A stretch of 23,953 bases of DNA from assembly GCA_016839345.1 (NCBI GenBank), contig JAEOUL010000173.1, forward strand, positions 1-23,953, given 5' to 3'. Shown one piece after another: positions 1 through 5,690 of this stretch. Each line of letters opens with the position of its first letter. Within the stretch, counting starts at the first letter, position 1. Made by a program: the position numbers and the translations under genes. A model generated the notes under the pieces. It ran no database searches, was not told where the DNA came from, and was given only the letters and a program-made list of their open reading frames with translations. The DNA is from Candidatus Thorarchaeota archaeon (GTDB lineage: Archaea; Asgardarchaeota; Thorarchaeia; Thorarchaeales; Thorarchaeaceae).

Positions 1-401
1 AGTCTGCGAACAACTTCAACAATCAGCTCTGCCAGACCCATCAAGCCCTTTGAAGAATGTTCAGTCGCGACATCCAGAATTGCAAGACCAATGTAATCAT
101 AGAACTGGTCTGTTGTCATTCCTTGAAACGATCGTCGTGGAGAATATTCACTGAGTTTCAGAAGTGTAGCTGCTTCTGGAAAGACCTCAACAATTCGCTC
201 TCCCGATATGAAACCTCCAATATCAAGCCCCATTCTGCGGAGATTATCAATCTGCGACCGAACATCATGAAGGAGTGCCTGTGATTCTCTCTGGAATGAT
301 TTCACGTCAACAGACCCTAGATCATAGAGTTTCTTAAGCTGGTCCAGTGTGGCAATTGAAGCGTAGAGTTCTGAATGAAGTCGCTCGTGAATTGGGTACA
401 T
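1..401 (-). CDS. Unrecognised helical protein, N-terminal 133 residues, cut by the left window edge
   Basis: A leftward frame stays open from the ATG at 399-401 through base 1. The ATG is the first possible start after an in-frame TAG seven codons upstream, with only GGG, AAG, ATA and AAG type codons between, which fixes the start well. A G-rich run sits directly against the ATG, too close for a normal Shine-Dalgarno, so the transcript may be leaderless or short-leadered. The visible protein begins MYPIHERLHSELY and is mostly alpha-helical with a mixed charge pattern. An early amphipathic stretch (about residues 8-60) could form a coiled coil or helical hairpin. I see no signal peptide, membrane helix or catalytic motif and do not recognise the family. 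The C-terminus lies outside the window, so function cannot be judged. Confidence 0.75.
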   Translation of the reverse strand, partial: MYPIHERLHSELYASIATLDQLKKLYDLGSVDVKSFQRESQALLHDVRSQIDNLRRMGLDIGGFISGERIVEVFPEAATLLKLSEYSPRRSFQGMTTDQFYDYIGLAILDVATEHSSKGLMGLAELIVEVVRR

Positions 402-585
402 CCCCTTTATCTTCTATTCCGCACTAAGCCGGTAATTGATGTAAAACTGCTCGCGCTTTAAGAGGGAGTATTATCAGGATGATGACTTATCGATGTTTTA
501 CCTATTGCTACTTCACAGTAGTGCTCCTGAATGCATAAAAAGAGTAATTCATTCCACTCTGAGAATATTAACTAGAAACTTGAAT

Positions 586-810
586 TTACTTTTCATGTAA
601 TATTTCTGAGATTGAATAGAATCCAATAAATCCAAACACTAGAGCTATAATCAAGAAAAATGCACTCACACCTGGAAGTGAAAGATTTGATGTCGTCGTT
701 GTGTTAAGATATGCGATAATTTCCGCAGCAATCACGCCTAAGAAAATCGATAAGAGAATCAGCATTCCGCCCAGGGATACTTTCATTCTTGGCTGCAATA
801 ACAAACTCAC
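586..810 (-). CDS. Small two-helix membrane protein, unknown function
   Basis: This leftward frame encodes up to 74 residues. It has two strongly hydrophobic segments (about residues 14-34 and 48-68) separated by a short polar loop with a Thr-rich run, and a charged C-terminal end, SEILHEK. That is a typical small bitopic hairpin membrane protein. The start is uncertain. The longest version uses a GTG at 808-810 directly after a stop codon; a shorter version begins at the ATG at 784-786 (MKVSLGG), leaving 66 residues. An AT-rich GACTTAAATTC box at 834-844 lies about 25-30 bases upstream of the GTG, which would suit a leaderless GTG start. The gene lies 84 bases downstream of aspS on the same strand. 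There is no recognisable family motif, so it is called from hydrophobicity and position only. Confidence 0.5.
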   Translation of the reverse strand: MSLLLQPRMKVSLGGMLILLSIFLGVIAAEIIAYLNTTTTSNLSLPGVSAFFLIIALVFGFIGFYSISEILHEK

Positions 811-894
811 CTACAATGGGCGGCCTACTCATTGAATTTAAGTCTTGAAGTCCTAGCAAACCACTAGTCAAAGGAATGATTCTCAATTATCGTT

Positions 895-2253
895 CTATGG
901 TGTAAGTCGATCACGATCACGAGGTAACAAGGTTGCTTCTCTAATATTCTCAATACCCAAAAGCTGCATTGTCATGCGCTCAACTCCAAGACCCAGACCA
1001 CCATGAGGTGGAGCTCCGTATTTGAACGGGTCCAGATAGAATGCAAAGTTATCCGGATTGAATCCCTTTGCCTTGAATCGTTCAACAAGAAGGTCATAGA
1101 GATGAATCCGTTGGCCCCCGGTAGTAATCTCCATACCTTTGTAAGTCAGATCAAAGCTCTCAGTCATACCCTCATTGGTCATGCTAGGCATTGTGTAAGC
1201 TGGACGAAGCTCTAATGGATAATGAGTGATAAACACCATGTCTGTGCCATACTTCTCCGGGAAGATCTCTCCCAGCAAACGTTCACACTCAGGGTCTAGA
1301 TCATCAATTATCGATAGATCTTTTCCTGCTTCATTTACAAGTTCAATGGCTTGTGCATATTTGATTCGTTTGAAGGGAACCTTGGGAACCTCGAGGTCAA
1401 TACCAAGCAGTTCCAATTCAGCAGCCGCATGGTTCTTTGTCATCTTGAATGAATAATTGAGCATGTTCTCCTCCATCTTCATTACATCTTCAACGCCACT
1501 TATCCAAGACATCTCATAGTCGAAGGATGTGTATTCGTTGACGTGGCGCCGTGTGTTATGCTTCTCAGCCCTAAAGACTGGAGCAATCTCGTAGACTCTC
1601 CCAAATCCAGCCAAGAGCATAAGTTGTTTGTAGAACTGCGGACTCTGTGCGAGGTATGCCTTTCTATCAAAGTACTTGACCTCGAACAGATTTGCACCTC
1701 CTTCAGTGGCTTCTGCAACAAGCTTTGGTGTGTGAATCTCAACAAAGTCGTTGCTCTCCAGAAAATCACGAGCAAAACGGACCAGGTTGTGTTGAACCTT
1801 GAAAATCGCATTGATAGATGGTTTTCGTAGATCAAGAATCCGATGATTTAGACGAGTGTCAAGCTCAATGTCGGTCTTGCCTTCTACAACATCTATAGGA
1901 AGTCTATCAGCTGTATTAATTATCCTGATTTTTGTAGGAATCACTTCAGCCCCAGAATCAACTTGAGCAGTTGCTACAACCTTACCAGTTACTGAAACTG
2001 CGGTTTCAGGCTTCAGCTCCTCTGCAGTCTTAAAGACATCATCTGGAACTTTCTTCTGAGGAATGGTGACTTGCACTGTTCCGCGTTCATCTCTCAGGAC
2101 AAGAAACTTGATCCTCCCTTTGTCTCGGAGAATATGGGTCCATCCCATGAGGACAACTTCAGTCCCGATCAATTCAGAAGTAACATCAATACTAAAATGA
2201 GTTCGAACTTCATCACCGATTGGTTCGGTGCCTGCAGCTTTGTAGAAATCCAT
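895..2253 (-). CDS. aspS: Aspartyl-tRNA synthetase, archaeal type, probably non-discriminating
   Basis: Class IIb aspartyl-tRNA synthetase, 452 residues, which charges tRNA with aspartate in the cytoplasm. The N-terminal OB-fold anticodon-binding domain spans about residues 18-115. The catalytic domain follows, with motif 1 around 160-178 ending in the conserved Pro176, motif 2 at VFRAE with Arg228, the conserved QSPQ at 203-206, and motif 3 GLGVER with Arg426. The C-terminal PRDRDRLTP ending is typical of the archaeal form, which is usually about 430-440 residues; the slight excess is an N-terminal extension of about 14 residues. At the position matching Trp26 of the Thermococcus enzyme this protein has His40, and at the Lys85 position Asp99. 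The His is a feature recalled for non-discriminating enzymes that also charge tRNA-Asn. The ATG start is backed by a GAGG eight bases upstream. Confidence 0.96.
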   Translation of the reverse strand: MDFYKAAGTEPIGDEVRTHFSIDVTSELIGTEVVLMGWTHILRDKGRIKFLVLRDERGTVQVTIPQKKVPDDVFKTAEELKPETAVSVTGKVVATAQVDSGAEVIPTKIRIINTADRLPIDVVEGKTDIELDTRLNHRILDLRKPSINAIFKVQHNLVRFARDFLESNDFVEIHTPKLVAEATEGGANLFEVKYFDRKAYLAQSPQFYKQLMLLAGFGRVYEIAPVFRAEKHNTRRHVNEYTSFDYEMSWISGVEDVMKMEENMLNYSFKMTKNHAAAELELLGIDLEVPKVPFKRIKYAQAIELVNEAGKDLSIIDDLDPECERLLGEIFPEKYGTDMVFITHYPLELRPAYTMPSMTNEGMTESFDLTYKGMEITTGGQRIHLYDLLVERFKAKGFNPDNFAFYLDPFKYGAPPHGGLGLGVERMTMQLLGIENIREATLLPRDRDRLTP

Positions 2254-2262
2254 TCTTCATTC

Positions 2263-2294
2263 CTCAGTCTGAGTTGACTCAGCTTTGTCTGAGA
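2263..2294 (-). promoter_or_regulatory. Alternating CTCAG/CTGAG inverted pentamers covering the aspS ribosome-binding site
   Basis: In the aspS sense direction the leader reads CTCAG, six bases, CTGAG, four bases, CTCAG, one base, CTGAG, and then the start region. The last CTGAG continues into the GAGG that serves as Shine-Dalgarno. The pentamers can pair in more than one way, including a perfect six-base arm pair around a two-base centre (2269-2282). This could be an operator for a dimeric regulator, perhaps the winged-helix protein encoded just upstream, or an RNA hairpin hiding the ribosome-binding site. The repeats are directly visible; their function is inferred. Confidence 0.45.
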
Positions 2295-2327
2295 ACATTA
2301 TGAGGCTTTTGGAGAGAGTTAAGGAGG

Positions 2328-2346
2328 GTCTGGATAGGACCCAGAC
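2328..2346. other. Short perfect inverted repeat (possible hairpin) between the HTH gene and aspS
   Basis: GTCTGG and CCAGAC form six-base perfect arms around a seven-base loop. A shifted alternative, GGGTC/GACCC, overlaps it. It lies 25 bases past the end of the leftward winged-helix gene and about 75 bases before the aspS start. It is not followed by a T-run on the leftward strand, so it does not look like a standard archaeal terminator. It could be a leader hairpin, a protein-binding site or chance. Confidence 0.25.
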
Positions 2347-2371
2347 ACCGCCTTCTGGATCACAGTTCCCA

Positions 2372-2584
2372 CTACATGGGTACCTGAACTAGCTCATAGA
2401 CTCTCTCCCTCGCATCGTCCTTGTGCTCCTCTTCCCGAATCAGACCTAGAGCCTTTAATCGACTAAGTCCATAGTTGACTGTTCGGGGAGGAAGGAAGGT
2501 GTGGCTTATCAGGTCTTGCCGGGACATCCGGCGTCTATCCCTAAGTAGCACGTAAAGGAACTTCGCAGAAGGAGGTAGAGACAA
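2372..2584 (-). CDS. Small winged helix-turn-helix transcription regulator
   Basis: A 70-residue protein that fits a single winged-helix DNA-binding domain of the MarR/ArsR-like class. A first helix (SAKFLYVLLRD, about residues 6-16) is followed by a second helix (MSRQDLISHT) and a recognition helix around TVNYGLSRLKALGLI. The charged wing is REEEHKDDARERVYEL. There is no sensor or dimerisation domain, so it is about as short as such regulators get. The start is the TTG at 2582-2584, the first candidate after an in-frame TAA near 2620; the next ATG would delete helix one. No Shine-Dalgarno is visible before the TTG, but a strong GGAGGT lies about 55 bases upstream in another frame. It sits upstream of aspS on the same strand and divergent from the hydrolase gene. 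Its target is unknown. Confidence 0.75.
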   Translation of the reverse strand: MSLPPSAKFLYVLLRDRRRMSRQDLISHTFLPPRTVNYGLSRLKALGLIREEEHKDDARERVYELVQVPM

Positions 2585-2709
2585 GAATGAGCGTCGGGCA
2601 AAGGTGATCCCACCTGAAAGTTATTACCATGTATCATTTACCTCCGTATAGTTTTGTTACTCACTCGCAGGTTTATTGAGAAGCTTTAGCATCAAAGTAC
2701 AATGTGTGT

Positions 2710-2715
2710 GAGGAG
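2710..2715 (+). promoter_or_regulatory. Shine-Dalgarno of the alpha/beta hydrolase gene
   Basis: GAGGAG stands 11 bases before the ATG at 2727, slightly farther than ideal. The same GAGGAGCTG string precedes the giant surface-protein gene at 5677. Confidence 0.5.
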
Positions 2716-2726
2716 CTGAATCGATA

Positions 2727-3383
2727 ATGGTTTCCGTCGAGATACTAGATATCAAGGGTTCTAATAGTAGGCCTTTGAAAAATAGGCTCTTTAGACAATT
2801 TGTTGAAACAAATAAAGTCGCACTTGTCTTCCCAGGATTGGCATATAATTCAACAATGCCACTTCTTCATTACTCAATTCAAGCCATTCTTGCTAGTGGT
2901 TTGAATGTGCTTACTGTAGACTACGATTACTCCAATAACTCCGAGTTCTTGAAACAATCTGCAAAAGACCAATCAGATTGGTTGATTAAAGATGTGGAAG
3001 CAGCGCTAAGATTTGTAACCGAAGTAGAGAAGCAAGAAGTTGTTTGTCTTATTGGAAAATCATTGGGAACACTGGCGCTAGGTCATTTACTCGAAACACA
3101 TAAAGAACTGCGAGATGCAAAGACTATATGGCTCACTCCATTAATTAAAAATCCGGAATTAATGGAACAGATGCTATCCTACATGAAAGATGCAGTTTTG
3201 GTAATTGGCACCAAAGATTCTCACTATGACAGTGATATCATAGACCGTCTGAATATATCTACTCAACTAAGTGGAATAATCATAGATGGAGCAAACCATA
3301 GCCTAGAAATAGAAGGCGATGTTACAAGATCGTTAAGGGTACTCATGCAAATTGTAACCATTTTACAGCAGTTCGTATTTTGA
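2727..3383 (+). CDS. Small alpha/beta-fold hydrolase, substrate unknown
   Basis: A 218-residue protein with the core layout of an alpha/beta hydrolase. An early strand ends in FPGLAYN (about 35-41), suited to the oxyanion hole. The nucleophile elbow is GKSLG with Ser112. A late strand leads to GTKD with Asp164 as the likely acid, and GANHSLE supplies His191. The full Ser-Asp-His triad is therefore in place and in the usual order. There is no signal peptide, so it should be cytoplasmic, and the length suggests a minimal fold without a large lid. It resembles the small TEX30/KANL3-like or dienelactone-hydrolase-like enzymes, but the substrate cannot be read from sequence. It is visibly more AT-rich than aspS. 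It is divergent from the winged-helix gene and convergent with the GTPase-like gene, with stop codons 11 bases apart, so it is probably transcribed alone. Confidence 0.85.
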   Translation: MVSVEILDIKGSNSRPLKNRLFRQFVETNKVALVFPGLAYNSTMPLLHYSIQAILASGLNVLTVDYDYSNNSEFLKQSAKDQSDWLIKDVEAALRFVTEVEKQEVVCLIGKSLGTLALGHLLETHKELRDAKTIWLTPLIKNPELMEQMLSYMKDAVLVIGTKDSHYDSDIIDRLNISTQLSGIIIDGANHSLEIEGDVTRSLRVLMQIVTILQQFVF

Positions 3384-3394
3384 AATAAGGAACT

Positions 3395-4669
3395 CTAGTG
3401 TGTGGGAGCGTGCTGTTCGGTCGCAGGCATGCTTGGTCGTTCATTGGCTTGCCAAAAGTCTACGATTTTATTCAATAATTCAGTGATGCCATGTCCAGTA
3501 ATCGTTGAAGTTTCAATGAAGAAGAGTGGATGTGGACGCCCATCTTCGCCCAAGAGTTTTGCGGCCTTCTCAAAATATACTTGAGCTTCTTCTGTTGTGA
3601 CAGGGAGATCTGATTCATCTTCCTCATCATATACTGGGTGGTCACGAAGATCTGTTTTATTCCCTACAATGATGATTGGAGGAGGAATCAGGAATGCATT
3701 AGAAACTTCCCTCACCCAGAAATCAAGACTATCGAAGCTCCATCTGTCAGCTACTGAATAAACAAGTACAACAATCCCAGCACCTGTGTAGAACTCAGTT
3801 TTTGGTATTTTCTCATCTATGCTCTTCTGGAATGTCCAAGCATCAACCCTCACATTAGCTTGATTATGCTCTATTATGTTACTATACGTGAAAGGCTTGG
3901 TAGGAGGCAAATCAAGAGAAGAATAATCGTTGCCAAGTTTTAGATTACTCTCAAAGAGTATGCTATTGATTCCAACTCCTTCCTCACCAAGGAACAAGAC
4001 CTTCAAGTCAAATACATTGGATACGCTTTCAGCTGATAATTTTTCGGATTCAGATGTATCTTCTAGGGGGATAATCTCTTCAGGCATATCCCAAACAAAT
4101 TTCACACTTTTATTTTCGTCAGAGGATTGTGTTCTTGGTGTAGGGGTACTTGTTGGAATGTTCTCTGCATGGAATGAATATACTAGGCCGGTGACCTCTT
4201 CGCTTAGAGGAATGTCCCATATGTTCATACTTTGAGGAGCGGGTTCTTCAGTCACTAGATTATCTATTGTTGGTACTGGAGAAGTCAAATTCATTTTAAT
4301 GTCATCAGGAATTATAGGTGCACCAGTTGGAGAGAGAAATTCATCCTTCAATGCGTCGAGCGCATTTAAGGCTCTTGAGAGTTCGAGTAAATCATCCTTT
4401 GTTAGCTCATCTTCACCGGGAATTAGATCGACCTCGGGAAGACCAATTCTTTTCAAAATAAACTTGAGAATGGTCTGGGGAACATTGAGTCCTCGCAGAT
4501 ATGCAAATCGTTGAACATCTTCCATGACGTCTTTGAAGGACCTACCCGAATATTTCACTTTTCGAGATATGACTCCGTCTGCGATGTAGACTCGATTGAC
4601 TTTAAGACTTACGTCAATATTTGTCCCTGGAATTTGCATCGTGACGACAACCACGCCTTCCTCATTCAT
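3395..4669 (-). CDS. Degenerate Ras/Rab-like GTPase domain fused to a novel N-terminal region (candidate pseudo-GTPase)
   Basis: 424 residues in three parts. Residues 1-112 form an unrecognised domain: beta-rich start, then helices. Residues 113-218 are a low-complexity Pro/Ser/Glu linker containing two similar short motifs, IWDIPLSEE (150-158) and VWDMPEEII (192-200). Residues 220-410 align with Ras-superfamily GTPases: strand DLKVLFLG, a P-loop reading GEEGVGINS (228-236), the GIVVLVYSVADRWSF core (298-312), an intact NKTD specificity motif (337-340) and ETST (386-389) in place of SAK. The P-loop lysine is Ile234, and the DxxG glycine after Asp276 is Thr279, so normal GTP hydrolysis is doubtful although guanine recognition may remain. 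No lipidation cysteine is present at the C-terminus. The gene is divergent from the LRR gene. The fold call is confident; loss of catalysis is inferred. Confidence 0.88.
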   Translation of the reverse strand: MNEEGVVVVTMQIPGTNIDVSLKVNRVYIADGVISRKVKYSGRSFKDVMEDVQRFAYLRGLNVPQTILKFILKRIGLPEVDLIPGEDELTKDDLLELSRALNALDALKDEFLSPTGAPIIPDDIKMNLTSPVPTIDNLVTEEPAPQSMNIWDIPLSEEVTGLVYSFHAENIPTSTPTPRTQSSDENKSVKFVWDMPEEIIPLEDTSESEKLSAESVSNVFDLKVLFLGEEGVGINSILFESNLKLGNDYSSLDLPPTKPFTYSNIIEHNQANVRVDAWTFQKSIDEKIPKTEFYTGAGIVVLVYSVADRWSFDSLDFWVREVSNAFLIPPPIIIVGNKTDLRDHPVYDEEDESDLPVTTEEAQVYFEKAAKLLGEDGRPHPLFFIETSTITGHGITELLNKIVDFWQANERPSMPATEQHAPTH

Positions 4670-4698
4670 ATTCGATGATATGAAGTATGATTAATTAC

Positions 4699-4718
4699 TA
4701 ATTTTAAATATTAAAAGT
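4699..4718 (-). promoter_or_regulatory. Probable archaeal TATA/BRE promoter of the GTPase-like gene
   Basis: In the leftward direction a purine-rich GGAAAA is followed by CTTTTAATATTTAAAATT, a strong match to an archaeal BRE plus TATA arrangement. Its downstream half lies about 30-35 bases before the ATG at 4669, so the transcript would have little or no leader. Confidence 0.55.
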
Positions 4719-4835
4719 TTTCCTACATCATTAGAATGAGGAATAAAGCATCTATTCATGCAAAACCGAGATTAGTTGTACAATGGGGGAACCGAAAACA
4801 GGAAACTGGAGGCGAAGCGCCATATATTGAAATGA

Positions 4836-4850
4836 AGGGAAATATATTCT
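4836..4850 (+). promoter_or_regulatory. Probable archaeal TATA/BRE promoter of the LRR gene
   Basis: GGGAAATATATTC matches a BRE (GGGAAA) followed by a TATA box. It lies about 35 bases before the GTG start at 4881, predicting transcription start near 4870 and a very short leader. Together with the opposite box at 4699-4718 it makes a compact divergent promoter region of 211 bases (4670-4880). Confidence 0.5.
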
Positions 4851-4880
4851 ATCAATTGTAGAATGCAAATCTGAACAAGT

Positions 4881-5513
4881 GTGTTGAAAGTGATAGAAGT
4901 CAAAATAACCCAATCAGATGGTACCAATATTGCCGTTCCCATCGCATCACATTCTAAAGTTTTGGATCTATCAGAAAGATCAATCATTGCAGTAGATCTT
5001 TCTGAACTCGACAAATTAGAAGGTCTTGAAGAACTCATTCTTAGCAAAAATCACTTGATGACAATTGACTTTACTGTTCTAGCATTTTCCCCAGCAATCC
5101 GAACAGTAATTCTAAAACACAATAAACTGCAGATTCTAAATTTGGAAATGCTACGTTATTGTTCAGAGCTGGAGCATCTGGATTTTGGTTTTAATCAAAT
5201 ACTAAGAGCGGATCTTTCTGCATTGCCAGAATGTAAGAATCTTGTTTCCCTCAACCTAGAGAGTAACAGGCTCATGAACTTAGATCTTGAACCACTCTCT
5301 AGATGTGCTAAACTCGAGGAGTTGAACCTCCTTGAGAATCCATTAAAGCGACTGGATTTAACAGCACTTTTCTCATGTGCGTCTCTCAAATCGCTACTAG
5401 TTCCGAAAGAAACCAGATTAATATCAAAGAAGAAATTCGATGTCGAGCTACTAAATCCTCCAGCACTCAACGAGTTAATTGATGAAGGGAAAATTGAATT
5501 CTCTCAGGAGTGA
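4881..5513 (+). CDS. Leucine-rich-repeat protein, cytoplasmic
   Basis: 210 residues, built mainly of about six leucine-rich repeats between residues 27 and 165, with a period of about 23. The repeat pattern is LxxLxLxxNxLxxLDLxxLxxC, with Asn at the turn and often Cys at the end (for example LVSLNLESNRLMNLDLEPL). A short beta start precedes the repeats and an acidic tail follows. No signal peptide or membrane helix is present, so it should act inside the cell as a protein-binding scaffold. The start is the GTG at 4881, the first candidate after an in-frame TGA at 4872; a TTG directly follows. LRR proteins of this type are abundant in Asgard archaea. The divergent partner is the GTPase-like gene and the downstream neighbour is the giant surface protein, 177 bases away. 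A regulatory role toward a GTPase is possible but unproven. Confidence 0.88.
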   Translation: MLKVIEVKITQSDGTNIAVPIASHSKVLDLSERSIIAVDLSELDKLEGLEELILSKNHLMTIDFTVLAFSPAIRTVILKHNKLQILNLEMLRYCSELEHLDFGFNQILRADLSALPECKNLVSLNLESNRLMNLDLEPLSRCAKLEELNLLENPLKRLDLTALFSCASLKSLLVPKETRLISKKKFDVELLNPPALNELIDEGKIEFSQE

Positions 5514-5676
5514 TTTAACACTTTATTGTTATTGTGTTTGCAGTTCTCGCCTTTCCATATTTTATGAAAATACTTGATTTAGTATCTAACATCTCAAAAA
5601 ATCGTATCCGAATATACTAGAATATCTTATTTCTTGATATTTTGATAGTTTGTTATTCATAAGAAGTGGTTGTCTT

Positions 5677-5682
5677 GAGGAG
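5677..5682 (+). promoter_or_regulatory. Shine-Dalgarno of the giant surface-protein gene
   Basis: GAGGAG stands eight bases before the ATG at 5691 and supports that start, which places a clean signal peptide at the N-terminus. The 177-base gap before the gene is AT-rich, with a possible TATA-like AATATACTA near 5611; I do not see a clear terminator after the LRR gene. Confidence 0.65.
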
Positions 5683-5690
5683 CTGGTAGC

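Noticed and set aside
508..521. Perfect five-base inverted repeat CTACT/AGTAG with a four-base loop
   Set aside because: It is too short to call a hairpin, has no T-run after it, and lies in an otherwise ordinary 184-base gap.
704..886. A 60-codon leftward frame overlapping the small membrane protein
   Set aside because: It overlaps a frame with two clear hydrophobic helices, has mixed composition with no motif, and runs back to the aspS stop. It looks like a shadow frame.
1500..1835. Long frames on both strands inside aspS
   Set aside because: aspS is a full-length, motif-complete gene across this stretch; the overlapping frames have no recognisable features and arise from its codon pattern.
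4783..4830. Fifteen-codon frame starting ATGGGGGAACC between the GTPase-like and LRR genes, with a GGCG-AAG-CGCC hairpin
   Set aside because: It is very short, lacks a Shine-Dalgarno and overlaps the promoter region of the LRR gene; chance is more likely.
4772..5047. Leftward frame across the start of the LRR gene
   Set aside because: It is antisense to a repeat-structured LRR protein and its serine- and hydrophobic-rich content mirrors that strand.
5514..5690. Possible RNA gene or terminator between the LRR gene and the giant gene
   Set aside because: The stretch is AT-rich with scattered T-runs, but I see no stable stem, tRNA shape or clear poly-T terminator.
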